DNA of 64,000 nt, from NCBI GenBank assembly GCA_029448655.1, contig JACCLO010000036.1:50080-114079 (forward strand), given 5' to 3'. The notes below the pieces were generated by a model that was given only the letters and a program-made list of their open reading frames with translations, did not search any database and was not told the DNA's origin. The stretch's first letter is position 1, and every line of letters begins with the position of its first letter. Below are positions 1 to 11,508 of the stretch, piece after piece. The translations under genes and the position numbers were made by a program. The DNA is from Wolfiporia cocos. Its lineage: Eukaryota > Basidiomycota > Agaricomycetes > Polyporales > Phaeolaceae.

Positions 1-1
1 C

Positions 2-1677
2 CCCATCTCCAGCAAATTCGGAACAAAGGATCCCGTAAGAGTCCTATACAGAAGGTTTTACCCAATACATGGGCTACCTAAACGTATCATTTCCGATCAC
101 GGAGTGCAGTTTGCATCCAAACTATTCGGCGAATGGTGTAAACTGCTAGGGATAGAACATGCCATGACTATGGCATATCACCCACAGGCAGATGGACAGA
201 TGGAAAGAATGAATCAGACACTTGAACAATACCTCAGATGCTATGTAAACTCGTATTGCAAAGACAATTGGTCTCAATTCCTGCCTACGGCGGAATTTGC
301 ATACAACAACGCAGCGTCAGAGACTACCAAGATGTCACCATTCTACGTCGAGTTGGGAAGGCACCCAAAGGCTGGGCCAGCAGATTTAGCTATTCAGGCA
401 AAAGCAGACCTTAATGAAATTGCAACCGATCGTTGGAACGCTCAGGAGCAAGCCAAAGCCGCAATGCAGTTAGCAGCTGACAGTATGAAGTGGTATTACA
501 ATCAATCGATCCAGAAAGTACCCTTCAAGGTTGGAGACAAGGTTATGATAGACGTAAGGGATTACCAAACATCCGAAAGAAGTTTGGCCCCCAGGTACAT
601 CGGCCCGTTCAAAATAGTCGAACAACTGTCACCCGTGACTTTCAGACTACACATGGATGGCCAATACCGAGCCTATCACCCGGTCTTCCATGCGTCAAGC
701 TAACACCATATACCGGCAAGGAAGAAGCTCCAGAACCAGATAAGTCAGGAGAATACGAAGTGGAGCAAATACTCAACCACAGATTCACACCCTCAGGAAA
801 ACTACAATTCCTGGTGCGATGGTTAGGGTACTCCATGGGAGAAGACACATGGGAATATGAAGATGACTTCGTCAACACTAAGGAGTTGGTAGACGAATAC
901 AAGGCAGAACATGCCCTTAACGCACATACCGCTCCGCGAAGATGACACACCCACAATATTCAAGTATTCGAACCAGATGACAACCCAGACTGGAAAGTTG
1001 GGGATTGTTATCTATGGCCAGATGATTGGCCACTGCAGAGAGGTGAATTTACTCCGGAAGAATGCAAGAAAGTACGGAAGTGGTTAGTACGGGACAAATT
1101 CGGCAACTCCGTAGAAGAAGGCACTTGCTTCAACGAATATCTCGAATTCGCAGTAGGACCCCAGGGCACATATCCAGAAAGAGGCACTGAACATGCCACC
1201 GGATTTGACATCTACTCAGCCGAAGCTACCAGGATAAACCCTCACACCACCATGCTCGTGAAAACAGACCTAAGAATCCTATTCCCTTATGGATTCAGCG
1301 GCAAACTGGAGACACATTCTAGCATGGCGAAGAAGGGCATACAGGTACAAGGCAGAGTCATAGACTGGGATTACTGTGGAGAAGTGATAGTCATGCTCTA
1401 CAACTTCACCGGATATCCATACATGGTTAACCATAGGGACAAGATAGCACAATTACTTCTGCAACCTGTCCCTCAACCAGAAATCCACCATAGTACAACC
1501 TACATGTACAATCAACAATACTTGAAGGACACAGCTCGTGGTGACAAAGGCTTTGGTCATACTGGTAGACACTTGGGAGAAGTCAAAATACTCCCTCATG
1601 ACTATGAGGATTGGGACCGCCTGATGGAGCCCTCAGCGAGCAAGTGGCAAGATGTCGAACCACCGATCACCGAGTAA
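2..1677 (+). pseudogene. Ty3/gypsy pol 3' part: integrase, chromodomain, dUTPase
   Basis: The frame is open from the window edge. It encodes the end of the integrase core (SDHGVQFASK, then YHPQADGQMERMNQ), the integrase C-terminal region, a chromodomain (about 760-900: YEVEQIL..FLVRWLGY..TWEYED) and a trimeric-type dUTPase (about 1180-1610). dUTPase motifs seen are ATGFDIYSA, VIDWDYCGE, DKIAQLLL and RGDKGFGHTG; motif 2 is poor (GKLETHSS). Two breaks are seen: a one-base deletion in an A run near 694-697, shifting between integrase and chromodomain, and an in-frame TGA at 943-945. A dUTPase at the very end of pol is unusual; the second element in this window has it before RT. The rest of the element lies left of the window. 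Confidence 0.9.
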
Positions 1678-1700
1678 CCTTTGCAGGGACCGCAAATCTT

Positions 1701-1713
1701 GAAGAGGGGGTAA
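1701..1713 (+). other. Polypurine tract before 3' LTR
   Basis: A purine run (GAAGAGGGGG followed by TAA) directly precedes the TGTCACA start of the 3' LTR. It is the expected plus-strand primer. The minus-strand element at 56 kb has almost the same junction (GAAGTGGGGGTAA then TGTCACA). Confidence 0.75.
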
Positions 1714-3088
1714 TGTCACAAATTTTCCTATATTTTTCCCTATTTTTCCTAGACTTGTAGTCCAGTTTGTAGCATAGTTAGCGTAGCACGGATACTTGTA
1801 GATCACGTGACCCAGTAGAACTAGATGCCGACGGAACCTTCTAGCAGGTTCCCCCATTCCACAGATATCACATGTTAATGCTCATATGTGTGACCGCTGA
1901 CTCATTACACTTGTAGAGTCACCTGCCATCTGACTCATTCATAGTCATAGCGCATACGTTATCACTTACGGTCACATGCAACCTGACTCATACCATAGTA
2001 CCGTAGGTCCTAGTAGTATTAGGGGTCTTGTATTGCATGTGTCACAGTATTATCTAAACGCCCTATTTTTCCGCTATCCGTAGCCATTTATCCGGTATTT
2101 ATACGCATAACTACGAGTTATCCAGTACTTATCCCATACGGCTATAACCTTACGGTTATATTGCCCTTACGGCTTCTCAACGTACGCTTATGCGCTACTA
2201 AGCTAGAATGACACAGCGCTTACACGCTAGTCATGCCCCATGACACGTCCGGCTTGCAACCGTACCACGTCATAACCTACGTCATGGACTAGACCTACGG
2301 TCTTGTCCAGACTATGATATCATCATGATGTCACCACCATCATATGTCTAGGTCCCGACCTATGTATAGACACATGGCACCATACTGGCATCATACCCTC
2401 GTCATCAGTCTAGCCCTCGGCTTACGACCAATGGCACTAATGGCTCGGCGCTCCGCCTTAGTCATTCCCCGGGATACAGCCTATGGCAGTTACCCTCAGA
2501 CTCGGCCTTCGGCCTTGTCGTCATACTGGTCTCAACCGCCCCCATGTGAATGTCTACAGGTAATATGATAGGTTCGCCATTACCGGCTTACCACGGTCTA
2601 TTTCTAGCACAATCACACATCTTATGCCGATACCGTACCAGTATCACATGCTAACCCTTCTATTCGTAGATGGATCTTCCTTCCGTTGATGGTTACTCAG
2701 CCACAACGCCATACTAGGTACATACTGTATAGTAGTACCAAACATGTATATAAGATAGGGACTAAGCGTCCTATACGTCTTAGTTCTATTCTTCTAGGCT
2801 ATGCGCCTAAGAATCCTCTCACTTAGCTGCACTAGAATAGTCTACCTTACCTCCCTCCCCACTGGAGGATAAGTGGTGAGTCCCACAGACTGTTCTGTGT
2901 CAGCATGTATATATACTGGAACAGTCTGAGCGTTACAACTCAGTTCTGTCTCCTCGATATTGAGCTACTGCCTAACAAGCAACCTCATCGCTCATACACT
3001 TTTACTTTGCTATCTCTTCTTGTGTGTGTATACCTCTAAGCCGCCCTCAAGAACACTATTAGTGAGTATTAGGTTTGGGTTTGTGTCA
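1714..3088 (+). repeat. 3' LTR of the first gypsy element (interrupted)
   Basis: It starts TGTCACAAATTTTCC right after the polypurine tract and ends TTTGTGTCA at 3088. A second LTR (2040-2902) is inserted in it. Without that copy and its duplicated GCATG the LTR is about 507 bp, matching its relatives in the window. Its TATA box (TATATATA, from 2907) lies just right of the insertion and is followed by an inverted repeat (CTGAG/CTCAG). Confidence 0.75.
2040..2902 (+). repeat. Nested solo LTR, TSD GCATG
   Basis: It starts TGTCACAG at 2040 and ends TCTGTGTCA at 2902. It is flanked by GCATG at 2035-2039 and 2903-2907. The insertion point is the base before the TATA box of the resident LTR. It has its own TATATAAG box near 2747 and a start-site inverted repeat (ACTAAGCGT / ACGTCTTAGT). 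Confidence 0.9.
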
Positions 3089-3566
3089 CCGTGATCCGTG
3101 ATCGGGATTGGGTTGCCAGCCAATAGCAGTAAAGCCTGTTGGCTATACTTAGCTATGGTGCCATAGTTGCATGAGCATGGTGTGCTCATGATGTCATAGG
3201 CAGTGTGCCTTGATGATGTAGTGGTCTAGCTAGACTGGCTAGACTGGGTGACGTAGTGGTGACGTGTCTGTCATGGTGACATATGTCGTGACTTGCTTCT
3301 GGTGTTATCCATGGGATTGATAGGCCGCGTGGTTGATAGAAGAGCTTGACTAATAGTCTATGACTAGCGTGTCGCATGTGTCGTATCAGCTTAATAGTGT
3401 GTAAGTACCTTGTGTAAGTGATAAGGGTTGGCAATGGGATAAGTCCCTGATAACTGATAGGTAGACGTATAATCCTAGAATAATTGCTATAAATAGCAGA
3501 AAAATGGCCATGTCCTGTAAATACTGTGACATGGCACAGACTAGTCAGTCTTAATGATGCAGCAAG
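3089..3566 (-). repeat. Minus-strand LTR remnant
   Basis: Read on the minus strand, a TGTCACAG start at 3531 is followed by sequence related to the start of the LTR at 60393 (similar T-rich segment and an ATTATACGTCTACC-like stretch). I could not find its 3' end or a TSD. The remainder of 3089-3566 shows no coding. Confidence 0.5.
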
Positions 3567-4005
3567 TGTCACAGATTTTGGGTCCCCTTCAGTAATCAAC
3601 CAAGGCACTAGTGGTACTGAAGTCACATGATGGTTTGGCCCTCATCAGGTAGTATAGCGGTATAACATCTAGCATAGCGTGGCACCCTAGAGGCACATGA
3701 CTTGCTTACATATACAGAGGCTGTGTAGATAGTGCATGGACCCTTACGTTAGGGTAGGCCCTAAGGCCCACCTGCGCTCATCCTCATGTATATATAGTAT
3801 GTCGTCTGAGGCTTACACCTCAGACTTGTCAATCTCGTTGTTGGGGGCGTTTCCCCTCTTAGCTGGCATTCTTAGTCTTGCTGGTCTTGTGTGCCCACCT
3901 CGCCTCGCTATGGCCCCAAGGCCCCTTAGCAACTAGGTGTTGTACTCTACCTATTCGGTATTGGGGGTATATTAGATGGTAGTGAGCCTATGCCACTTTG
4001 TGACA
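3567..4005 (+). repeat. Solo LTR without clear TSD
   Basis: It starts TGTCACAGATTTTGG and ends TTTGTGACA. The TATA box (ATGTATATATAG, near 3787) is followed by a perfect 8-bp inverted repeat at 3804-3825 (GTCTGAGG / CCTCAGAC, loop CTTACA). Flanks are GCAAG and AGCTC, so no TSD remains. Confidence 0.7.
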
Positions 4006-4139
4006 AGCTCCTTGTAATCCTTAGTGACCTTGTTGTCTAGCAATGCTTTACAAATCTCTCGGAGTATCGGTTCATCCAATTCTGGCACCACATGGGAGGT
4101 ATCAAGAGCCATTGCCATGAACTCTCGCTCGAAAAATTC
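4006..4139 (-). pseudogene. Coding remnant, unidentified
   Basis: The minus strand has one open frame of about 44 codons (EFFEREFMAMALDTSHV, then DEPILREICKALL). It is bounded by LTRs on both sides. The amino-acid pattern looks like real coding, but I do not recognise the family. It may belong to the transposase gene that other insertions in this region interrupt. Confidence 0.4.
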
Positions 4140-4370
4140 TGTCACAAATCTAGGTCACGCTAGATACTAGGACGTTATGGAGCAGTAACTAGGGTATATT
4201 CCCCCTAAGGTGGTGACCTGAATACAATAGGCACCAAGCATGGGAATATGAACTGCAGATATAGCCGGACCCTTGATAACAGCCAAGCTGTTATCATAGC
4301 CCTTTTGGGGGAGTGGCTATATTGCCACTCATGAGCACATTGCATTGGGTCCATGGTGCGTCTTGTGATA
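4140..4370 (+). repeat. Short LTR (TRIM-type family), plus strand
   Basis: TGTCACAAATCTAGG...TTGTGATA, related to the 254-bp terminal repeats at 56051 and 56717 (shared GGGAATATGAACTGCAGATATAG and the AGCCCTTTTGGGGGAGTGGC block). It contains a perfect 9-bp hairpin GATAACAGC/GCTGTTATC at the predicted start site. No TSD was found. Confidence 0.65.
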
Positions 4371-4703
4371 TCAGTCCTGCACTTCCATAATTGACATCCA
4401 ATGTGCTGCTTGACATGCTCACCACACTTGGCATGCCAAACCAGTACTCACACCTGATTGGCTAGTGTACATCATCAGGTGATAAGTTAGTTGTAGTAAT
4501 TGGCACAAGATTGACAACAGAAAGTGTGCCCAGCGTCTGCAGACAATTCTCCTTCAGTGATGGGGGTAGCAGAACAGTGTTGAACTTTGGCACCTTGAGC
4601 TTCTCCATTCCCACACCTGGCCTGTGTCAACCATTGCATCTCTGGGGATTTGCATACTCAGCCTCACTCTCATTCTCATACACATTCAATGAGGGCTTGT
4701 GTG
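4371..4703. other. Host remnant between insertions
   Basis: About 330 bp with no recognisable gene. An open frame at 4511-4762 (+) runs into the LTR and shows no family features. The sequence continues at 5672 after removal of the solo LTR at 4704-5666. Confidence 0.35.
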
Positions 4704-5666
4704 TGTCACAGATTCTGAAAAGAGGTACCCCCCCCCTGTCTCAAACCCACGTTCTTGGGTAGTACCCCATCATGTGTCTTTGTATGGACTTAGCAGTGTA
4801 GCGTAATGGTACAGGTCGCCCCACCCATAGATGGTCACATGGTCAGTAGCTTAGATACTACAGCACATGACTTAGGTAGCACTCAGCAATACGCACAGAC
4901 CCTGCCTTTAGGGTGGGTCTCTAGTATACAGTGACAGTGTTCCTCATGTACTTAAGCTGTGACACTCTGGGGCTTACTCCCCAGAGTGTCACAGATATAT
5001 TACTGTTGAATTCACCCTCACTATAGCTTTATGAGCACTGCTGTACATGCATGTGCCCCTCTACACTATGGTATTCCTCTCCCCTTCGTCCTGTAGTTAC
5101 TGTAACAACCCTGCACCACTCGTCGATCAGCGCCCTTAGGGTAGGCGCACGTGCCTCTACCCATAACATGGTCACACTTTCATTACATACTCATGACTAG
5201 TTACTGTTATGCCTGACCTCATAGTTACTGCGCACAGATCAGCACTTCAGGGTAGACACACTAGCGTACACGCAGATGTATATAAAGTATGACAAATGAG
5301 GCCTTATGCCTCATTCTTAGGATTTTCGGCAATTGGGCCTAACCAGCCCCTTTCATTCTCTATGGCTATGGGCCACTCTGCTGTGCTGCTCATCTGACTT
5401 GACTGGACAAATGCCACAACCCCTAGCTGTCATCCCTCTAACTGAGCACCCAGAGTCAACGACAATACTAGGACACGCCAGCAGGCATATACGAGATCCC
5501 CAGCAGGGCCAGTCCCACAGACACAGGGTATGTCTGTGTCACAGAGCTGTTATTCTCGATGATGAGGCTTGTCCTCTCTTTACTCCAAGTCTTATGCATG
5601 CTAGTCCAAGGGTTCTGCTCTATGTGACAACTCTAGATGACGGTACACCCTTGGCATTTTGTGTCA
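4704..5666 (+). repeat. Solo LTR, TSD GTGTG (contains nested LTR)
   Basis: It starts TGTCACAG at 4704 and ends TTTTGTGTCA at 5666. GTGTG flanks it at 4699-4703 and 5667-5671. It carries CATGTACTTAAG as TATA region and an 8-bp inverted repeat at 4965-4986 (CTCTGGGG / CCCCAGAG, loop CTTACT). A second LTR is inserted at the last base of that repeat. Without it the element is about 403 bp. Confidence 0.9.
4987..5541 (+). repeat. Nested solo LTR, TSD CAGAG
   Basis: TGTCACAG...GTCTGTGTCA, 555 bp, flanked by CAGAG (4982-4986 and 5542-5546). The TSD is the last five bases of the start-site hairpin of the host LTR. Its own hairpin is at 5295-5315 (AATGAGGC / GCCTCATT, loop CTTAT), downstream of GTATATAAAG. 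The 3'-end hairpin is CACAGACA / TGTCTGTG. Confidence 0.93.
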
Positions 5667-6038
5667 GTGTGAGCTCACACATGAGAGGGTCTGGCTCATA
5701 ACTTGAGGTTAATGTCCCAGCGAGTTTGCATGGCATTTATAAACTCTGCTGTGGCTGGTGCACTGATGCTGTGGATGGGTGCTTAGTGCACACCACACCA
5801 TGCACAAGTTAACTACTAGAGGGGCAATGCAGGTATGCGCACAAGCTTTAGTCTTATTACTAGCATATATACTTGTAACCAATTGTATTTATGGATTGTG
5901 TTTGGCAGCAACCTCGCACATTAGTCACTGGCATAGTGTGGTGGCTAACATGAGCTTCTATGTCCTCTACCCACTCTATTGTGGAGCACACAACTTGGAG
6001 TGCACATCAGATGAAACATGGCTCTGCAATTGTCCTCT
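5667..6038. other. Host remnant between solo LTRs
   Basis: About 370 bp. A frame at 5779-6117 (+) runs into the LTR at 6039 and is probably not a gene as drawn. On the minus strand this could be the far 3' part of the MULE gene, but no motif is visible. Confidence 0.3.
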
Positions 6039-6641
6039 TGTCACCAGAAACTCCACCCCTAGGATATACGCTAATGCTAGGCTAGCGCTAGGGAGATGCA
6101 CATGCATAGGTAGATAAGCATTCACTTATCTTATCTCAATATGGTCACATGTCATCACTGAGTAGTTACAGCATTACCTAGTCATGTGAGACACAGTCAC
6201 AGTATGCACAGGCCACGCCATTAGGTCAGGCCTTGTAGCTACAGTACGTAGCATCTCCATGTATATAAGTAGGTAGAATCTGAGGATTACTCCTCAGTTC
6301 TACTCTTCTCGGCCTAGGGGGCATGTCCCCTGGGAACCTCTCAACCCTCTGCTGCATGTGCGTGTGAGCCAGCGGACTGCTCTGCAACAAGCCTGCTGCA
6401 TCCTACTTGGACATGGGGGTCTCTATTTATTGCATCTCCTAGTTTTGTCTTTAGCCTGCTAGTCTGGGGGCATACCGGTACACTCATGGGTCAGTACCTC
6501 GGGCTTCATGGCAGGTCGTCTCAATAGACAAGCCATCCTGTTCTCCCCTACAAGGATGGGTAGCCTTTAGGCCTAGGTTAGAAGGTATAGAGGCATCCCC
6601 ACTAGCATGGGTAGCATGGTCACAAGTATGTTCCCGTGTCA
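6039..6641 (+). repeat. Solo LTR, TSD CCTCT
   Basis: TGTCACCAG...CCGTGTCA, 603 bp. CCTCT flanks it at 6034-6038 and 6642-6646. GTATATAAG near 6261 is followed by a 7-bp inverted repeat at 6280-6297 (CTGAGGA / TCCTCAG, loop TTAC). Same subfamily as the LTR at 54949. Confidence 0.92.
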
Positions 6642-6646
6642 CCTCT

Positions 6647-8769
6647 GCTGCTCAATAATCTCGGCTGCCTGGTGCAACTTGTGTATAGCATATTCTATGT
6701 CTGTTTGGTCTTGATTGTCAGGCTAGGATGTGAAGGTGAGTATATCTCTATTTTACTTGTTATATACATACTGCAAACCCACTGCCGCTGCCAGCTCATG
6801 TGCGCAGCAATCCATCACGACCAGTTGGTGGGCCCTTTTGAGGCGAGGAGAGTATCTGAAATGTGATAACAAACTGGTGAGTCTCTCACTTTTGGCTCAA
6901 TGATCTGCTGAAGTACTGGCAATGACACTACAGGGGCCTCTTTGGTGTCGGAATCTTGAAGCATGATTGGATCGTCCCAGCTGCCAGATGGTGTCAGCAC
7001 CAGAACATGGGGCATTCACTCCATCCATGCATGATCTCTGGTAGACTCCGGTGGAGGTGCGACTATGCCATTCACCATGACGGTGTAGAATGGCTGAACA
7101 TGGAGCCACTGCACTGTGACCCACCACGATGATGGTATAGGTGTGGAAACTTCTTGCACAAGGTGCTTGTAGAGAAGGTACACATGATATTTCTGAGCTC
7201 CACAGTTGCATGTCCACGTCATAATGTCTGTATTGTAGATGCTGTTAATTGGAGTCTGAGCAAGATGTTCCCGTGACCTTCTGAAGGCTTCTTGCATATG
7301 GGTAAGTGATCATGAATGCCCTTCACAATGCTTTGTAATGATCTGTGCAAGGGTCAGTTGATATGGCGGGAGCACTTTTGTGATGATTGCATGCATGGTG
7401 AGATCAATGGGCAGGTGATTATAGCAGTGCAGAACTAGCTGCTTGAGATTCTGCCAGAGCACCTCAACCATCATTGTTATACACTTGCATGGTATGCTTG
7501 ATGTGTACACCACATGCACCCAGAGACACCAGCAATCATGCGAGTACCAGGAGCTCCAGAGGTAAGCTCATACCTCATGAAGATTATTGAGTTTATAGTG
7601 TTGATACATCTCATCAATAGCATCTTGTCGAATGTCCTTGGATGTTCAGCTCTGCCCATGCCATTTAGGGAGAAAATGGTGCTGTGATGCATGCTTTGTG
7701 AAAAGCTAGAGGATAGGCAGTCGGTGTGGTGTCAGGCAAAAGACATAGCCAGGCTTTGCTTGCTTCATTGTGCTGATTGCTCTGTCATCACAAGGTGAGC
7801 TTTCTTGGAGCTCTTCAAGTGCTTCTGCAAACTCCTCAACCTGATGCTGCAGATCATCTAGGTCTCAATCCCACTCAGCATCATTCCAATTGTCATGTTT
7901 ATGACCTATCCAGCCCATTTCTTCATCACTTTCATCTGCATGTAGATCAGGTGGGAGTATGCCCTGGCCACTCAGGTGTTCAATGTCAAAGTCTTTGGCA
8001 TCTTCGGTTTCACTCTTCACAGCAGGATGGCCTGCCGGGATGGGCTTGAGTCTAAGTGGGGGCAGTGACAGGTGATGACAGATGGATACCCATCAATGAG
8101 AAGCCGGATGCGATGGAGAGGCTTCACAGGAGGGGCAGGTAGCTAGTACATATAATATGAATTAATGAGAATAAAGTCCCATTCCACAATGTTGGAAATA
8201 AACAAACGACTGAGCCTGTCTGTTGCAGGTATGGTATGAAGTTAGCTTTGATGTAAGAGAACTCATGGCAAGCTTCATTGACATCATAGAATGCAGGTGT
8301 CTCCTTGTTCTTTGCTAAGCACTGTTTCACTGCATGGAGTGCATGCCAGAAACATAGCTGATGTTTTGCCTGTGGCCATGTGTTCCTCATTGCATTGATT
8401 TCTGACCAATCCTTGTCTGATAATGTATATTCTGGGTTGACACCAAGGTCCTTCAGCTCACCAAGAAATCTCTCAAGCACAACTTGCTTGACACCCTTAT
8501 CGGCTTCCTTGTTTGTCGATATCAGTAAGAACACAAGTGGAATACCCAACCCATGTGCATCTGCAACTGCACCAAACAGTCCAAAATTGGTCCTGTTTGT
8601 GTTCCCTAGACAGATTCAATCTCAGTAATTTACTTACGTAGCAAGCTTGCATAGCACACACACATGTTGAATCCATTGCAAGCTCCTGTGTATTGGAGGC
8701 CCACTCCTCAATAAAATCTGTGACTTAGAAGGCAACTGCCTGAGTGCTGGGCTCAGCTTGCACATCTAG
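6647..8769 (-). pseudogene. Decayed MULE transposase gene
   Basis: Minus-strand fragments in several frames match a Mutator-like (MULE) transposase. First come EEWASNTQELAMDST (8720-8660, first catalytic Asp region) and, after a likely intron, FGLFGAVADAHGLGIPLVFL (about 8590-8520). Then LSDKDWSEINAMRNTWPQAK and HQLCFWHALHAVKQ (8430-8330) carry the second Asp and the usual Cys-His-Trp context. C-terminal blocks lie at 7470-7320. A SWIM-like segment (TWTCNCGAQKY..YKHL, about 7220-7160) has Tyr where the third Cys is expected. Stops and frame changes show decay. Acidic N-terminal sequence may lie at 10758-10958, beyond an LTR cluster. Confidence 0.75.
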
Positions 8770-8774
8770 CAGAG

Positions 8775-9785
8775 TGACACAGACTCACCAGTCTGTGGGA
8801 CCGGCCCACAGGCCGGGGACAATCCCCCAAAGCCAGTGCATCAGTGCACATCCTAAGCCAATGGGTATGCAGGCAAGGCCCTTGGCTAAGGTACCACCCA
8901 GACGGGCAAGGTGAGGAGGGAGAGACCCAGGCAGACTGGCACACACACAGATGAGGTGGTGAGAGAGGGGCTACAGCCCAGACATCAAGAATCTTAGAGA
9001 TGGGGAGTAAGCCCCATCTTGTCACGGTTTTATACCACAAGATATTGACCCTACATCCCTCGCTTTAGGTCTCTTGGGGTTCCACTGAGCGCACGGTCTC
9101 CTCATACCTCTAGTTACCTCCACGTCAACCATCTCACATAGTACATCACGTTACCTGGTAGATAGTGCCTATGATGGGCACACATTCCGTCACCCGCATT
9201 ATAACATCACAGTATGTACATCATATGGTCATGGTAGCACATGATCCCTTAGTTATGGCACACAGGCCATTACATTAAGGTAGTCATAGCATACTGATCC
9301 ATGTACATAAATACACCGGGATGAGGTCTTACAACCTCATCCTTTAGATTCTCGATGTTGGGCTATGCCCCTTTCTTCATACTGTCTGAGGGTGCACACC
9401 AGTCTTACTGCTGAGTTATTCACTTGCTCATCTGGGATGCACCATTGGCAACACATGTCGCCACCTCAGCAATGAGGTCACCCTGGTCACCACTGCATTC
9501 CTCTGATGGTACCCTTGTGGATGTGTTGGATTCCCCGGCAGGGCTGGTCCCACAGACCTATGTAAGTCTGTGTCACATCTCTCTACCCTTTAAGTATGTA
9601 CATGGGAGCGCAACATGTCTACCCTTAAGTGCTGGCCTGTGTGCAGCACCATCCTAACGGCTGAGGTAAGAGAGTATGTAAGCGAGCATGTAACTACTGT
9701 AGTGACAGGGAGTGACCATAATGTGAGTGATGCATGGGTGCGCACTACCCCGGAGTGCCTATCTACGGGGTCAGGTGGTCATTGC
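8775..9785 (-). repeat. Older minus-strand LTR, split by a nested LTR
   Basis: The left end reads, on the minus strand, CACAGACT..AGTCTGTGTCA, the usual 3' terminus of this LTR family. Its start-site inverted repeat (AGATGGGG / CCCCATCT) is at 8998-9019 and its TATA region resumes right of 9580. The right boundary is not certain. CAGAG occurs at 8770-8774 and 9786-9790, but the sequence next to the right copy does not look like an LTR end. Confidence 0.6.
9020..9575 (+). repeat. Nested solo LTR, TSD CATCT
   Basis: TGTCACGG...GTCTGTGTCA, 556 bp. CATCT flanks it (9015-9019 and 9576-9580) and is the outer half of the start-site hairpin of the older minus-strand LTR. Its own repeat is at 9320-9341 (GATGAGGT / ACCTCATC, loop CTTACA), downstream of ATGTACATAAAT. 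Confidence 0.93.
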
Positions 9786-10757
9786 CAGAGCGCCATTACT
9801 GGCATCTCTATCCCTATGCCACATGACTCAGCACCATTACTGGTGCCTTGTCATCTATGCTTACCCCTATGCTTACGTTTACGTGCATGGACTCTGGGGC
9901 TTTTGGGCAAGCTCTTAGGTACTGGTGCACCCACATGTACTTATGCACTGGCATGAGGACTTACATCCTCATGTCTAGCATTCTTGACATTAGGGTAATG
10001 ACACCCTCTTTCATGCTGTCTACTGGGCTGCCACTCTGCTCTTAGTTCACGACATGCTAGTCTGGGGATGTCAGACCTTGCCAACCCGCCATACTGCCAA
10101 CAAGACTGCTCGTTGCCCTGCCTTCCCTTGACGCCATGGGGCCTGGGACCTGTCATGGTCTATGTCACAGAATGCCCAGAGGGGCATTCCTAGGACAATT
10201 CACTCCTCGCTATCACAGTATGGGCACTGCTATGTGCACGCGTGCCCCTCTCTGCTTAGTTACTTCACATCATCCCTTGATGCCAGTAGAATCACCTGAC
10301 CCAGTAGATTAGTGCTAGTCAGGCAGCACACGTATCAGGTACTCACGTTCATGGTCACCACTGTAGTCACATGTAGCATTACAGTCACCCTTAGTTACGG
10401 CGCACAGGCCTGTACTTTAGGGCATCCCTACATATGCTCCTGTCATGTACTTAAGTAGATGACAGATGGGGCTTATCCCCATCTTTTGGATTTTCAGCAA
10501 TGGGCTTAGGCCCCTCTCTTGCATCTTGCTGTGGGTCTGCACCAGTCATACTACTGAGTTCTCTACTCGCTCATCTGGGGGCTTGCCTTCGTAGGCATAA
10601 GGTGACTCTGTTTAACCCTGCATAACTTGGGTGGCACCTCGATAGGTGTGTAGGGTTCCCAGCAGGGCCAGTCCCACAGACATTTGTGAGTCTGTGTCAG
10701 TCTATTGGAGATATTCCCTGGCTATGGGCCAGTCCCACAGATGGTACATCTGTATCA
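9786..10757 (+). repeat. Older plus-strand LTR, split by a nested LTR
   Basis: The 3' end is clear (CACAGAT..ATCTGTATCA, ending 10757). A start-site inverted repeat lies at 9952-9973 (CATGAGGA / TCCTCATG, loop CTTACA). The 5' end was not found. A younger LTR (10163-10699) interrupts it. Confidence 0.6.
10163..10699 (+). repeat. Nested solo LTR, TSD GTCTA
   Basis: TGTCACAGAATGCCC...GTCTGTGTCA, 537 bp. GTCTA flanks it at 10158-10162 and 10700-10704. The start-site repeat is at 10464-10484 (AGATGGGG / CCCCATCT, loop CTTAT). The 3'-end hairpin is CACAGAC / GTCTGTG. Confidence 0.93.
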
Positions 10758-11508
10758 GCATGCATGCTCCTGATCATCAAGTTGAAGATCATCATCTCCA
10801 ATGTTGATCTGGGCCTTGAGCTCAAATGGCCCTACAATCTTACCCATCACTGTCTCCATAAACTCCTTCAACAACATAACATCAGTCTCAGCTTCATCAT
10901 CTTCCTCATCATTGAGAGCCTTCCACTTTGTGTGTCTTTGTTCATTTTCCTTGTACATGCACTCTCAGCTTTTTTGCATGGCCTTCTAGGCAGGTCTTAG
11001 ACATCATGGGTAATGTATGCAGGCATGCAGGATGGAAGGAGGTCACTGGCTAATGTTGCCACAAGTCTTGCCTGCTTACAATTTCCTGCTGATTCATCAC
11101 TTATAATTTTTATCTAAATGTGAGAAAATACTCTGAGCGTGAGAACAATTATCGCTCTATTACTTTCAGTTAAAGGTCGGCATGGTGCATGCTAAGCGCC
11201 CATCTGCAGTGTCGGTGCACCAGCCACAGTGGAATATGAAAAGGTCATGCAAACTTGCTGGGACATTAACCTCAAGTCTGGCTCATATTGGATGTCAAGG
11301 TGCACTTGTGGGTGTGGCCCTTACCCTTGCTGCCCAATGGGACCAAGAATGGCTGTGGTGTGGGGGCGGAGACGGCAGAGAAGGTCAAGGAGATGTCTCA
11401 GACACTATCCTGTGCAGTGCCCAGGCACACTTAATCTTGTTTCCAGTGCTGGGTGGAGGTGGGGGCAGAGGTGAGGTCGGACACAAGGCAGTGCACTCAG
11501 TCTCACAG
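10758..11508. other. Host remnant with acidic minus-strand frame and a duplicated segment
   Basis: 10755-10958 on the minus strand encodes an acidic stretch (ALNDEEDDEAETD..), cut by the LTR at 10757. It could be the N-terminal part of the MULE gene, but this is not shown. The segment 11180-11283 is related to 13351-13474 (GCTAAGCGCCCATC, CAGCCACAG, AAAAGG.CATGCAAACT, GGGACATTA). Nothing else is recognisable. Confidence 0.4.

Noticed and set aside
4957..4994. A perfect 16-bp palindrome (CTGTGACACTCTGGGG and its complement)
   Set aside because: Its outer 8 bp arise because the nested LTR starts TGTCACAG right after the 8-bp start-site repeat, and CTGTGACA happens to lie upstream. Only the inner 8 bp are original.
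8770..9790. CAGAG as the TSD of the older minus-strand LTR
   Set aside because: The right copy is not next to a recognisable LTR terminus, and a 5-mer match over a kilobase is likely by chance.
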